From NCBI GenBank assembly GCA_017745175.1, contig JAGHZY010000001.1, positions 108,826-172,825 on the forward strand: 64,000 nucleotides of DNA, in the 5' to 3' direction. The stretch is from Sphingopyxis sp. Its GTDB lineage: Bacteria; Pseudomonadota; Alphaproteobacteria; Sphingomonadales; Sphingomonadaceae. This document shows positions 16,995-26,158 of this stretch, piece after piece. The notes beneath the pieces are model-generated. The model saw nothing but the letters and a program-made list of their open reading frames with translations. It was not told where the DNA came from and ran no database searches. Made by a program: the position numbers and the translations under genes. The stretch's first letter is position 1; every line of letters begins with the position of its first letter.

Positions 16995-17764
16995 ACGCTC
17001 TCCCGGAACGCCTCGGTCGCCAGGCACTGCATCAAGCCTTCGCGTTCGCGGTCGAGTTGCGCCCGGATCTCGTCCCCTATCCCGTAGAGAAGGCGTTTCG
17101 TCATCGCCACCGCAACGGCGTTCTGGCCAAGCAGCCTTGCGACGAGCCTGTCGGTCTCCTCCTCCAGACTCGCGGCGCTCACCAGATGGCTGACCAGCCC
17201 GAGATCATGCGCCTCGCGCGCGCCGAGATGGTCGTCGGCAAGGAACAACTGCATGGCGCGGCGCGGGCCGAGCTGCTTCGCGATACCGATCGTCCCTCCG
17301 GCATCCGGGCTGAGGCCGATCGCGGCATAGGCGGGCTTGAACCGGGCATCGTCGGCGGCAACACAAAAATCGCCCATGAAGGCAAGCGAGCATCCCGCGC
17401 CGGCTGCCACGCGGTGCACGCACATGATGACGATCGCGTCCATCGAACGGATCGCATGAATGAAGCGATCGAGCTCGGTCAGCAGATTTCCGACGATCGG
17501 CGCGATGTTGCCGATGTTGGCGGCGAACAGCTGCACGTCGCCGCCGGCGCAAAAGGCCGCGCCGGCGCCCTTGACCAGCAGCACCCGGATCCCGGGATCG
17601 CGCTTCACTGCTTCTGCCGATGCCGCGAGCCGTTCCGCCATTCCGATATCGATTGCGTTCAGGCTTTGCGGGCGGTTCAGGGTGATCGTCGCGACCGCTC
17701 CGTCGCGGCGTAGGCGGACCGGCGCATCCGCCGCACTGTTCCAGATGTCGCTTTTCCCGGGCAT
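16958..17764 (-). CDS. Enoyl-CoA hydratase/isomerase family protein, isomerase type
   Basis: The 268-residue crotonase-fold protein has the oxyanion-hole loops FCAGGDVQLF and HRVAAGAGCSLAF. At the position of the first catalytic Glu of hydratases (GGGCE) it has GAGCS, and the second motif reads GLSPDAGGT, as in PaaG/ECI-type delta-isomerases. It may therefore shift a double bond instead of adding water. The final residues SVSSSGSAAARTG do not look like a crotonase end and are read from DNA of the adjacent kdgK remnant. It is the last gene of the ribB-to-crotonase operon, 29 bp after the other crotonase. Confidence 0.88.
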   Translation of the reverse strand: MPGKSDIWNSAADAPVRLRRDGAVATITLNRPQSLNAIDIGMAERLAASAEAVKRDPGIRVLLVKGAGAAFCAGGDVQLFAANIGNIAPIVGNLLTELDRFIHAIRSMDAIVIMCVHRVAAGAGCSLAFMGDFCVAADDARFKPAYAAIGLSPDAGGTIGIAKQLGPRRAMQLFLADDHLGAREAHDLGLVSHLVSAASLEEETDRLVARLLGQNAVAVAMTKRLLYGIGDEIRAQLDREREGLMQCLATEAFRESVSSSGSAAARTG

Positions 17765-17793
17765 GAATGGTCCTTTCCTGTCCGCCGACCCCG

Positions 17794-18597
17794 TCAACGT
17801 GCTTTCCATATCGGCTGGCGCTTCTCGGCGAAGGCGCGCGGGCCTTCGCGGGCGTCCTCGCTGCGGACGAGCAGCCCCAGTTCGAGCGCATTCTGCTCCC
17901 ACGCCGATGCGTCGGACCGCACGGCGCCATCGCGAATGCCGAGCGCCATGCGTTTCGATCCCTGCACCGAAAGCGGCGCGTTGGCCGCAATTTTCTCCGC
18001 CAGCGCAAGCGCCGTCGGCATCAGCTCCGGCAGCGGGACGACGCGATTGGCAAAGCCGTAGCGATACGCCGTCGCCGCATCGAAGGGCTCGCCGGTCAGC
18101 AGATGCTCCATCGCGATCTTGTGCGGCAGTTGCCGGACGATCCGGAAGGTTCCGGCCGCCGCCGCGAAGAGACCGACCTTCACCTCGGGCAGTGCAAAGC
18201 TGGCGTGCTCCGCCGCGACGACGATATCCGCCGCGAGGGCCAGCTCGCAGCCGCCGCCGAAAGCACAGCCGTTGACGGCCGCGATGACCGGCTTCGAGAT
18301 CGGGTGCGAGGCGAAACCGCCAAATCCCCATTTTCGCTGAACCTCGTCGGGCGGTTCGATCGCTTCGCCGCGCGATATCGCGACGAGGTCCGCGCCGGCG
18401 CAGAAACTCCTGTCGCCCGCCCCGGTGATGATGACGGCGCGAACTTCGGGGTCGGCCTCGGCTTCCTCCAGCGCGTTGCCGATGCCCGAATGGACCGCGG
18501 CATTCACCGCGTTGCGCGCGCCCTCGCGGTTGATCGTGACGATGAGGATGTGGCCGTGCCGCTGCGTCACCACGGCGCGCTGCCGGTCATCAACCAT
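17794..18597 (-). CDS. Enoyl-CoA hydratase
   Basis: The 267-residue protein has both catalytic glutamates of a true hydratase: one in FGGGCELALAAD and one in FALPEVKVG. The oxyanion loop is SFCAGADL, and the C terminus GPRAFAEKRQPIWK is normal. It would hydrate a 2-enoyl-CoA to a 3-hydroxyacyl-CoA. ATG 18597 overlaps the end of the flavin reductase gene by 8 bp. The downstream isomerase-type crotonase could prepare its substrate. Confidence 0.92.
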   Translation of the reverse strand: MVDDRQRAVVTQRHGHILIVTINREGARNAVNAAVHSGIGNALEEAEADPEVRAVIITGAGDRSFCAGADLVAISRGEAIEPPDEVQRKWGFGGFASHPISKPVIAAVNGCAFGGGCELALAADIVVAAEHASFALPEVKVGLFAAAAGTFRIVRQLPHKIAMEHLLTGEPFDAATAYRYGFANRVVPLPELMPTALALAEKIAANAPLSVQGSKRMALGIRDGAVRSDASAWEQNALELGLLVRSEDAREGPRAFAEKRQPIWKAR

Positions 18598-19219
18598 GAT
18601 TTTTCTCCTCATATGAACCCGGCCGATCGAGTGCCGCGCCGGCTGCCGAATTGTCTTTGCCCGACCGCAATCGCGCGAAATCGACCAGCTGGCGGGCCAT
18701 GATGTCGAGCTGCGTCGCGACGCCCGCGTCGGCCAGACCGCCGCGATCGTCGAAAACCGGCAGCGCCGAGTTGACGGTAACCGCCATCGGCGTCGGCCAT
18801 CCGCGCAGCGCATGGGCGATCGAGCGCAAGGTGGCCAATGTCGATCCGGTCGCCTGCCACCCCGCGGCGACAGCGATGAGCCCGACGGCGCGATCCTGCA
18901 GATAGGTCCGCTCGTCGCCCGCCATATCCTCGACATAGTCGATCGCATTCTTGACGAGCCCGGACACGGTGCCGTGATATCCGGGCGACGCGATGATCAC
19001 CCCGTCGGCGCTGCGGAGCGCCTCGATCAGCGCCACGGCCTTGCCGGTGCGCTCGCCGCCGTAGCGATAGAGCGGCATATCAAGTTCGCAGGCGTCGAAA
19101 CGGCGGGTCGCTGCGCCCGCGCGCTCGGCCGCACCGAGCGCCAGGCCCAGAATGCGCTCGGTCGAGGCCGTCGCGCTTCCCGAGCCCCCCAAGCCCACGA
19201 TCAAGGGTTTATGGTTCAT
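18590..19219 (-). CDS. NADPH-dependent FMN reductase (second copy)
   Basis: The 209-residue flavodoxin-fold reductase has GLGGSGSATASTERIL at the phosphate-binding loop and ASPGYHGTVSGLVKNAIDYVE as the second flavin contact, typical of SsuE/MsuE-like reductases that feed FMNH2 to two-component monooxygenases. It shares an operon with an extra RibB, and a luciferase-like monooxygenase is encoded at 39061. I infer these form a flavin supply chain. It is distinct from the reductase at 1547 (different loop sequences). Confidence 0.9.
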   Translation of the reverse strand: MNHKPLIVGLGGSGSATASTERILGLALGAAERAGAATRRFDACELDMPLYRYGGERTGKAVALIEALRSADGVIIASPGYHGTVSGLVKNAIDYVEDMAGDERTYLQDRAVGLIAVAAGWQATGSTLATLRSIAHALRGWPTPMAVTVNSALPVFDDRGGLADAGVATQLDIMARQLVDFARLRSGKDNSAAGAALDRPGSYEEKNHG

Positions 19220-19247
19220 CTCGGACCTTTCGGGCTGCAAGGCATGG

Positions 19248-20021
19248 CTACAGCGACTGGCCGTCGTCGATCGTGAAGATACCGCCGGTGATCGTCCGCG
19301 ATGAATCGGAACCGAGGAGCAGCAGCATTCCGAGAAGATCGTCTTCGGGCATGAGCCGCCGGCGAGGAAAGCGCTCCATTTGCTTGCGTCCGCCGTCGGA
19401 TTCGAACCAGTCGTCGTTGATTTCGGTCCGCACATAGCCCGGGCAGACGGTGTTGACGTTGATCCCGAGGTGAGCCCATTCGCGCGCGAGGCTCTGCCCC
19501 ATCATCGCGACGGCCGCCTTCGATGCGCAATAGGCGGCGAGACCCGGCAGCACCTTGTGACCGCCGATCGACCCGACCAGGATGATCCGTCCCGAACCGC
19601 GATCGGCGGATCCCGCCTTTACCATGGCGCGGGCACCTTCGCGCGCGGTCAGGAATACCCCGCGAACATTGACGCGCATCAGCTGGTCGAACGCGTCGAC
19701 GGGCAGGTCGAGCGCGCGGCCGTCAGCATTCATGCCGGCATTCGCATAGACAGTGTCCACCGGGCCGAACGTTTCCGCCGCTCGCGCAAAGCCGGCAACC
19801 ACCGACGCCTCGGCTTCGACGTCCATGTCGATGGCGACGGCCTGCCCCCCGTTTACGGCGATTTCGTCGACGAGAGCCGCCAGCCGGTCGCCGCGCCGCG
19901 CCGCGACGGCTACCCGTGCGCCGGCTGCCGCAAGGTCGAGCGCCAATTGCCGGCCGATGCCCGACGAGGCGCCCGTTACGAGGGCCACCCGGCCTGAAAG
20001 ATCGTAGCGATTGCGTGTCAT
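19248..20021 (-). CDS. Short-chain dehydrogenase/reductase
   Basis: The 257-residue classical SDR has the cofactor loop GASSGIG, the NAG strand (YANAGMN), the catalytic Ser in VGSIGG and the YCASK catalytic pair. It ends with [12 protein letters not shown], as usual for FabG-like enzymes. Arg residues after the second beta strand (AARRGDR) suggest NADP(H). It would oxidise a secondary alcohol or reduce a ketone in the pathway. The start overlaps the ribB stop (ATGA). Confidence 0.92.
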   Translation of the reverse strand: MTRNRYDLSGRVALVTGASSGIGRQLALDLAAAGARVAVAARRGDRLAALVDEIAVNGGQAVAIDMDVEAEASVVAGFARAAETFGPVDTVYANAGMNADGRALDLPVDAFDQLMRVNVRGVFLTAREGARAMVKAGSADRGSGRIILVGSIGGHKVLPGLAAYCASKAAVAMMGQSLAREWAHLGINVNTVCPGYVRTEINDDWFESDGGRKQMERFPRRRLMPEDDLLGMLLLLGSDSSRTITGGIFTIDDGQSL

Positions 20022-20812
20022 CGCACTGCCTCGCGCACATCGGGAAAAGCCGGCACCGGCGATATGCTGTCGCGACGCGTCACGAGGGACAGCCTCGGCG
20101 CGACCGGCGGCGCCGGGTCGTTCCGCCGCCGATATGCGACCAGATCCTCGATCGTACCGATCTTCAGACCATGGCGGCGCGCGAAGACGATCAGATCGGG
20201 AAGCCGCGCCATCGTGCCATCGTCATTCATGATCTCGCAGATCACGCCCGACGGATTCCGGCCTGCCAGCCGGGCGATATCGACCGCCGCTTCGGTGTGC
20301 CCCGCACGTTCGAGGACGCCGCCGTCGCGCGCGACGAGCGGAAACATATGCCCCGGGGTGATGAGATCGGCGGTGCCGCACAGCGGATCGATCGCCGTCG
20401 CGACCGTCCGGGCGCGATCGAAGGCCGAAATGCCTGTCGTGACGCCTTCCCTCGCGTCGATCGAGACGGTGAAGGCGGTGCCGAACTCGCAGCGGTTCGT
20501 CGATGCCATCGGTTCGAGCCCGAGCTCGTCGGCCCGGGCCCGCGTGATCGCCAGACACACCAGCCCGCGGCCGAAACGGGCCATGAAATTGATGCGCGCC
20601 GATGTCGCGGCGTCGGCCGGCACGATGAGGTCGCCTTCATTCTCGCGATCTTCCGCATCGACGAGGATGAAAGGCTTTCCGCTGGCGGCGTCCTCGATAA
20701 TCTCCTCGATCGGAGCGATCGCGCCGCGCTCGGGATCGAACGGCCGCGCGGACCGATGCGCCTTGGCAGCTTGCCCCCCCGCGGTCTGGAATATGTCATC
20801 GAACTGGCGCAT
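20018..20812 (-). CDS. ribB: 3,4-dihydroxy-2-butanone-4-phosphate synthase
   Basis: The 264-residue product carries the RibB signatures [39 protein letters not shown] and [14 protein letters not shown]. It makes the four-carbon precursor of riboflavin from ribulose 5-phosphate. No GTP cyclohydrolase II domain follows, only about 40 proline-rich residues. ATG 20812 is preferred over 20836 because GAGGAGG stands six bases before it. A riboflavin gene heading a catabolic operon is unusual and points to extra flavin demand (FMN reductase, acyl-CoA dehydrogenases, luciferase-like oxygenase). The operator at 20851-20866 is just upstream. Confidence 0.92.
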   Translation of the reverse strand: MRQFDDIFQTAGGQAAKAHRSARPFDPERGAIAPIEEIIEDAASGKPFILVDAEDRENEGDLIVPADAATSARINFMARFGRGLVCLAITRARADELGLEPMASTNRCEFGTAFTVSIDAREGVTTGISAFDRARTVATAIDPLCGTADLITPGHMFPLVARDGGVLERAGHTEAAVDIARLAGRNPSGVICEIMNDDGTMARLPDLIVFARRHGLKIGTIEDLVAYRRRNDPAPPVAPRLSLVTRRDSISPVPAFPDVREAVR

Positions 20813-20850
20813 CCGTTCCTCCTCATTTTTCGGCACGCCGATTCTTTAAT

Positions 20851-20872
20851 GTAAATCTTAAATAACGTAAAT
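20851..20872. promoter_or_regulatory. GTWAWT-N4-AWTWAC operator, site a
   Basis: GTAAATCTTAAATAAC (20851-20866) is followed by a further GTAAAT. It lies about 40 bp before the ribB start. It matches the minus-strand site at 40253-40268 closely, including the flanking AAAT. Confidence 0.65.
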
Positions 20873-21060
20873 AGTTTTCTGGCGGGGTGTGACCTGAAGG
20901 GAAGACGCGCGCATGGCGCCGACGGCCGGCGCGCAAACGGCGGGCGCACGCCGCCTTCGCGGCGGCAACAACAGTGGGCCGGGTCGGTAACCGGGCGAAA
21001 ACAATATCCGCCTGGCCGGGCAGCGAGCCGCAAGGCGGCGCGCGGCGACGGCCTGAACGT

Positions 21061-22059
21061 TCAGGAGCGTGCCTGGCTTTCCGGGCGCACCGTACCTGCG
21101 AAAGGCGCGGCTTCCTGCTCCGCCGGGATCGCCCGCGCGGGCGATCCCGCCCGAAGCTCGGGAATATAGGGATTGGGGGCGCCGACGTTGCTCCGGTCAC
21201 CGGGACTGCGGGGATCGATACGTCCGACCGTGCTCACCTTGAATCCCGCCATGGCCTTTTCGGCGTCGGTCATGCCGGCATAGACGTCGTCATGCAGGCT
21301 CGCGGCATAGGCATCCTGCGCGCGCATGAACGGCAGCGCGAAATAGGTCGAGATCGAATAGCGGACCTCGTCCGAGACGCTGCAGCCCGAACTGTGCCAG
21401 AGCCGGCCTTCGAAGACGATGGCGGCCCCCGGCGGGCATTCGGCGGTGACCATGCCCTCGACGGGATCGGGATTATAGGCGTCGAGCTTCTCCCAATCGA
21501 TCGCAAGCTGGGGCGCCGTCATCCGGTGACTGCCTGGAAGAAAACGCGTTGCGCCCATGTCTTCGCGAAAATCCGACAGCGTGATCATGACGTTCGATAC
21601 CAAGGGAATCGGGGTATCGAAGGGGACATGGATCTGGTCGGTATGGATCACCATCGGAACGGCGCCCTTCCGCACGATCAGGCCGTTCGAGCCCGAGAGA
21701 TAGAAATCCGGAGAATTGAAGACGTGCCGCTGATATTCCTGAATGACGGGATTCATCGCGAGATCGACGAAAACGCGCCCCTTGTTCAGCAGCGTCCGCA
21801 CGCCTTGCCACGGCGCGACTTCCCCGTCGCGCGGACTGCCGACCCAGGTGTTGCCGCCGCGCCCGCCATTGCCAAGCCAGGCGACGCCTTGCTCGCGCTC
21901 AAGCCTTGCCTGCTCGTCGAGCCGCTCACGCAGCGCGCGGACCTCGTCGGCGTCGATCACATCGAGATGGATGCAATAACCGAATTCGGTAAGATCGCGC
22001 TTGCCCTGTTCCAGATCGCGCGTGGGCTGCGGAAGGCGTACTCCGGTCATCGTGCTCAC
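21061..22059 (-). CDS. Phytanoyl-CoA dioxygenase (PhyH) family protein 1
   Basis: The 332-residue protein has the Fe(II)/2-oxoglutarate facial triad: His139 and Asp141 in VIHTDQIH and His222 in RLWHSSG. The 2-oxoglutarate-binding Arg is probably in SVSDEVRYSIST. PhyH enzymes hydroxylate acyl-CoAs or free compounds next to a carbonyl; many bacterial members act on natural products. It stands alone between the ribB operon and the MFS gene, with its own upstream operator at 22177. A GC hairpin without a T-run (20949-20964) lies downstream and may help termination. Confidence 0.9.
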   Translation of the reverse strand: MSTMTGVRLPQPTRDLEQGKRDLTEFGYCIHLDVIDADEVRALRERLDEQARLEREQGVAWLGNGGRGGNTWVGSPRDGEVAPWQGVRTLLNKGRVFVDLAMNPVIQEYQRHVFNSPDFYLSGSNGLIVRKGAVPMVIHTDQIHVPFDTPIPLVSNVMITLSDFREDMGATRFLPGSHRMTAPQLAIDWEKLDAYNPDPVEGMVTAECPPGAAIVFEGRLWHSSGCSVSDEVRYSISTYFALPFMRAQDAYAASLHDDVYAGMTDAEKAMAGFKVSTVGRIDPRSPGDRSNVGAPNPYIPELRAGSPARAIPAEQEAAPFAGTVRPESQARS

Positions 22060-22176
22060 AATAGTCTCTCCAAGCCGATCCTGGCATGTCTTCGAGCCCG
22101 CGCCGGGGGCGGACTCGGGTCGCCAGTTTTATGTGCCGGCATTCTATCGCCAACCTGCCGGCAATACCATAATAAA

Positions 22177-22198
22177 GTAAATTCATAATAGCAAAAAT
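22177..22198. promoter_or_regulatory. GTWAWT-N4-AWTWAC operator, site b
   Basis: GTAAATTCATAATAGC followed by AAAAAT, in an AT-rich stretch 118 bp before the PhyH 1 start. One base of the right half-site deviates. Confidence 0.55.
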
Positions 22199-22210
22199 GC
22201 CCAGCGATAG

Positions 22211-23737
22211 CTACGTAGCCGGGACGATTTTCGCCGGCTGCTCGCGGCTTTCCCGGGCCATGGAACGGCTCGCGACGAAGAGATGAAATCCGGCCCACGC
22301 GAAGCAGCCCGAAACGATGCAAAGTGCGGTGCGCAGCCCCGTTCCCATGGCGGCTTCACAGGCGCTGCTCGCGGTCTTTGCGGCCACACAGGTCGCGGCA
22401 TAATCGGGTCCAAAGGCTCTCTGCGACAGCAAGTCGCTCAGGAATCCGACGAGCGGCGGGCCGAGGCCGGCCCCCACCAGAATGTTGATCAGCGCAAAGA
22501 TGGCGATGGCCGTTGCGCGCATCCGCGGCTTCACCAGCCCCTGGACGGTCGACATCACGGGTCCGATATACATATTCTGCGCGACCGACGCCGACGCCAG
22601 CATGACGACGAGCATCAATTGCGTCGGCGCGAGATAGGCGCCGACCAGCAGCGGCGTCGCGGCGACGAGACCGATACCCGGAACGAACAGCGCCGCACCG
22701 GGAAAGCGCCCCGACAGGCGGTCGGACAGAAATCCGCCGAGGAAAATTCCCACGGCGCCCATCACAGCCCCGGTCAGGACGAAAAGCACCGCGCCCTCGG
22801 AAAGCGACAGGCCATGGACGCGGCTCAGAAAGGCAAAGCCGAACTGCGCCGAGCCATAGCTCGCGAAGGCCGCCAGCGCGCTTGCGGCCACGGCATGCCG
22901 AAAGGTCCGGCTCCTGAACAGCAGCGCGACGACGTCGAGCAACGACGGGGCGGTTTCCTGCACCGAGCGCGCCGGCTCGCGTACCGTGAAAAAGATCGTC
23001 AGGCCCAACAATATGCCCGGCAGGCCGAGCGCGAGAAAGGCGGTGCGCCAGCCGTAATGTTGCGCGAGCAGTCCGCCGAGGATCGCAGCGAGCAGTCCGC
23101 CGACGGGAATGCCCAGCGAAAAGACCGACATCGCCGTTGCACGGCGGCTTGCGGGATAATAGTCGGCGATGATCGACGTCGCCGGCGGCGCGCAGCCCGC
23201 CTCTCCGATGCCCACGCCGACCCGCGTCATCAGCAAAAGCCCGAATGCGAGAAGCCCGTAGCTGTTGAGCCATGGCAGCAGCGCGATGCTCGCGCCGGCC
23301 GCGACCAGGACGAGCACGAGGCTTGCCCACATTCCGGCCCGCCAGAACATCGCCGCGAGCGGACACAGGACCAGCGCGAACAGGGTGACATGAAGGACGG
23401 GATCCATCTGCCCCGCCAGCCCGCACAGGGCCGTCATCACGCTCCAGATGCCGATCGAGAGCGCGATGATCGCGCGCCGGTCATAGCTTTCGGACAATCG
23501 TGCGATGGGGAGCCCGAGCAGCGCAAAGAGGAAGGCGAAGGCCGGGCCGCCGAGCAGCCCCATATGGAAATCGCCGAGTCCGAAGCTCTTGCGGATGGGT
23601 TCGTTCAGAACCCCGATCAGCATCCGGTCGAGATAGTTCAGCGCATAGGCGGCAAACAGCGTCGCAAGGACATATTTGCGGTAGCCCGGGCTGGCCTCGC
23701 CTTGCGACGTGCCGATGCGGCCGGCCGCGGCGGTCAA
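22211..23737 (-). CDS. MFS transporter, spinster-like, with an unusual insertion
   Basis: The protein of about 508 residues has the MFS features YLDRMLIGVLNEPIRKSFGL, GLPIARLSESYDRR (loop 2-3 motif) and RVGVGIGEAGCAPPA with DYYPASRRATAMS. About 50 extra residues with two hydrophobic stretches sit between the GLAGQ that ends helix 3 and the helix 4 region ending in RVGVGIGEAG, where relatives have only a few residues. TTG 23737 overlaps the TGA of the upstream acyl-CoA dehydrogenase (TTGA) and fits the start of homology. Uptake of the pathway substrate, or efflux of an intermediate, is inferred from the operon with two acyl-CoA dehydrogenases. Confidence 0.88.
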   Translation of the reverse strand: MTAAAGRIGTSQGEASPGYRKYVLATLFAAYALNYLDRMLIGVLNEPIRKSFGLGDFHMGLLGGPAFAFLFALLGLPIARLSESYDRRAIIALSIGIWSVMTALCGLAGQMDPVLHVTLFALVLCPLAAMFWRAGMWASLVLVLVAAGASIALLPWLNSYGLLAFGLLLMTRVGVGIGEAGCAPPATSIIADYYPASRRATAMSVFSLGIPVGGLLAAILGGLLAQHYGWRTAFLALGLPGILLGLTIFFTVREPARSVQETAPSLLDVVALLFRSRTFRHAVAASALAAFASYGSAQFGFAFLSRVHGLSLSEGAVLFVLTGAVMGAVGIFLGGFLSDRLSGRFPGAALFVPGIGLVAATPLLVGAYLAPTQLMLVVMLASASVAQNMYIGPVMSTVQGLVKPRMRATAIAIFALINILVGAGLGPPLVGFLSDLLSQRAFGPDYAATCVAAKTASSACEAAMGTGLRTALCIVSGCFAWAGFHLFVASRSMARESREQPAKIVPAT

Positions 23738-24948
23738 GCGGCAAGCTCGCGATAGGGGACGTCCTTGTCGACCCTGATATCGCCGGGGAGGCCGAGCACC
23801 CGCTCGGCGATGATGTTGCGCAGTATCTCGTCGGAACCGCCCGCGATCCGCATCGCGGCGCCCCAGGTCCACGAATATTCGACGATGCCCCAAGCCTCGC
23901 CGAGCTCGCCCGGCGCCAGCATCCCGAACTGATCGCGAAGATCCATGGCGAGATAGCTCGCCTGCTGCCCCTGATAGGCGCCGATCGCCTTGACGATCGA
24001 CTGTTCGGGGCCGGGCAAGGTGCCCCGCGAAAGAGCGGTCTGCGCCCGATAGGTCAGGAGATCCACGGCGCGCGAATTGATGTACATGTCGACGATGCGC
24101 TCGCGAATCCGGCCGTCGGATATCGCCGGCGCGCCAGCCAGCTCCGTGTCTCGCGCGATATCCATGATGTTGTTATATTCGAGAAAGCCGAGCGTGTTGC
24201 CGACGGCATGGCGTTCGAACATCAGCGCCGACACGCACACGTGCCAGCCTTCGCCGACCGCGCCGAGCCGGTCGGTATCCGGAATGAAGACGTCGTCGAA
24301 GAAGACTTCGTTGAAATCGGACCGGCCGTTGATCTGCTTCAGCGGACGGATCGTCACCCCCGGCGCTTTCATGTCGACGATGAACATCGTCAGCCCCTTG
24401 TGCTTCGGCACGTCGGGATCGGTCCGGACGAGGAGGATGCCGAAGTCGCAGAAATGCGCCCCGCTCGTCCACACTTTCTGGCCTTTCACCCGCCATCCGT
24501 CGCCTTCGCGCACCGCGCTCGTCCGGATGCCGGCGACATCCGATCCCGCCGCGGGTTCCGAAAAAAGCTGACACCAGATCTCCTCGCCGCGCAGCGCCTT
24601 CTGGACATAGCGCTCGCGATGGTCGTCGGAACCGAACTTGTTCACGACCTGGATGCAGATCCCGAGGCCGATCGCAAAAATCGAACTCGGCACCTGATAC
24701 CGGCTCTCTTCCTGATTGTAGATCACCTGCTGGATCGGCGATCCGCCCCGCCCGCCCAGCTCGACCGGCCAAGTGATGGCCGCATAGCCGCCGTCATATT
24801 TGACCGCCTGCCACTTCTTGCAGAGGGCGTTATACTCGTCTTCGGCCAGACCGCTGGGCTCGATCGAGAAAGGCGCGGCATTTTGCGCCAGCCAGCCCCG
24901 CGCCTCTTCGCGAAACGCTGCTTCTTCGGCCGTGTCGTTGAAATCCAT
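23734..24948 (-). CDS. Acyl-CoA dehydrogenase, large-type subunit
   Basis: The 404-residue FAD enzyme shows QLFSEPAAGSDVAGIRT, KGQKVWTSGAHFCDFG and the C-terminal IAGGSDEILRNIIAERVLGLP. It is followed by the MFS gene and preceded by a second, shorter acyl-CoA dehydrogenase (365 residues). Such adjacent unequal pairs form alpha2beta2 enzymes in actinobacterial and pseudomonad steroid side-chain degradation (ChsE and Scd types). A heteromer acting on a bulky branched acyl-CoA is therefore likely here, as inference from arrangement. Confidence 0.92.
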   Translation of the reverse strand: MDFNDTAEEAAFREEARGWLAQNAAPFSIEPSGLAEDEYNALCKKWQAVKYDGGYAAITWPVELGGRGGSPIQQVIYNQEESRYQVPSSIFAIGLGICIQVVNKFGSDDHRERYVQKALRGEEIWCQLFSEPAAGSDVAGIRTSAVREGDGWRVKGQKVWTSGAHFCDFGILLVRTDPDVPKHKGLTMFIVDMKAPGVTIRPLKQINGRSDFNEVFFDDVFIPDTDRLGAVGEGWHVCVSALMFERHAVGNTLGFLEYNNIMDIARDTELAGAPAISDGRIRERIVDMYINSRAVDLLTYRAQTALSRGTLPGPEQSIVKAIGAYQGQQASYLAMDLRDQFGMLAPGELGEAWGIVEYSWTWGAAMRIAGGSDEILRNIIAERVLGLPGDIRVDKDVPYRELAA

Positions 24949-24963
24949 GACTGTTCGCCCCTG

Positions 24964-26061
24964 TTATGCTGCGTTGGATTGCTCGAGCGCGTTCATGGCG
25001 CGCTCCTGCCATTCGAAAACATTGCCGAGCTGAAGCGCCAGAAAGCGCGCACGCCGGTAGAAAAGCTGACAATCGGCTTCCCAGGTATAGCCGATCCCCC
25101 CATGGACCTGGATATTCTCCTGGGCCGCGAGCGAAAAGGCGGCCGTGGCCGAAATGCGCGCCGACGCCGCGGCGAGCGGAAGATCGGGCGCGTCGTTCGA
25201 GAGGGCCCACGCACCGTAATAGGCATGCGCGCGCGCCACCTCATTCTTGATATACACGTTGGCGAGCTTGTGCTTGATCGCTTGGAAACCGCCGATCGGC
25301 CTGCCGAACGCCTTGCGCTCGAGCGCATAATCGCGGGCCATTTCGAGGGCGGCATCCGCCCCGCCGATCTGCTCGAAGGCGACAAGGATCGCCGCCCGCC
25401 GCTTGACGACCGAGATGATGTCGGGACCCGCTCCGGCCGCACCGCACCGCTCCGCCCTGGCGCCGTCGAAAGCAAGCTCCGATACCGGGCGGGTGGGGTC
25501 GACCGATTCCATCGTCCGTACCTCAATGCCGTCCCCGCCGAAGGGGACGAGGAAAAGCGAGCGTCCGCCGTCCGGCTCGGCCCCGAGGATGATCGCGAAC
25601 GCCGCACCCGCCACATCGCTCGCGGGTCCGCATTTGCCGTGAAGCCGCCCGTCGACGAACCGCGGCAGCGCTCCGTTTGCCGCCGCATCGCAATAGGCCG
25701 CGCTCGCTTCGCCCGACGCGAGCTTCGGCAGCCAGTCCGCCTTCTGGCGGTCCGAGCCCGCCGACAGGAGAATCTCGGCCGCGAGAAAGATCGACGATCC
25801 GAGCGGCGTCGGGGCGAGCACGCGCCCCGCCTCCTCGGCCGCGATACAAAGCTCGTAATAACCAAGCCCGAGCCCGCCATATTCCTCGGGGATGGCCGCC
25901 CCCGTCACGCCAAGAGCCGCAAGCGCCGACGTCGCGGCCTCGGAGTGGGACGCGCCGGTTTCGAGTATCCGGCGCACTTCCTTGCGCGGGCAGGCGTCGC
26001 CAAGCGCCTTGCGGGCCTGATCGCGAAACAATTTCTGATCGTCGCTGAAATCGAAGTTCAT
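24964..26061 (-). CDS. Acyl-CoA dehydrogenase, small-type subunit
   Basis: The 365-residue protein has the N-terminal helical domain (EEYGGLGLGYYELCIAAEEA) and the C-terminal [20 protein letters not shown], which carries the Glu used as catalytic base in many family members. The middle FAD-binding stretch is weaker than in its neighbour, as is common in heteromeric partners. It lies 15 bp before the 404-residue dehydrogenase gene. The two probably form one enzyme. Confidence 0.9.
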   Translation of the reverse strand: MNFDFSDDQKLFRDQARKALGDACPRKEVRRILETGASHSEAATSALAALGVTGAAIPEEYGGLGLGYYELCIAAEEAGRVLAPTPLGSSIFLAAEILLSAGSDRQKADWLPKLASGEASAAYCDAAANGALPRFVDGRLHGKCGPASDVAGAAFAIILGAEPDGGRSLFLVPFGGDGIEVRTMESVDPTRPVSELAFDGARAERCGAAGAGPDIISVVKRRAAILVAFEQIGGADAALEMARDYALERKAFGRPIGGFQAIKHKLANVYIKNEVARAHAYYGAWALSNDAPDLPLAAASARISATAAFSLAAQENIQVHGGIGYTWEADCQLFYRRARFLALQLGNVFEWQERAMNALEQSNAA

Positions 26062-26158
26062 GACCTAATCTATCCCGTTTCCATATCCCGGCGTCATTCC
26101 GGGCCTGTCTTCTTGCGCCATCCGGGGGGCGACGCGCCCGACGCGCGCCGCTGTCCGG

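Noticed and set aside
20949..20964. CGCCGC-CTTC-GCGGCG hairpin as a proven terminator of PhyH 1
   Set aside because: Short GC stems of this size are frequent in such DNA and no T-run follows; kept only as a remark in the PhyH 1 entry.
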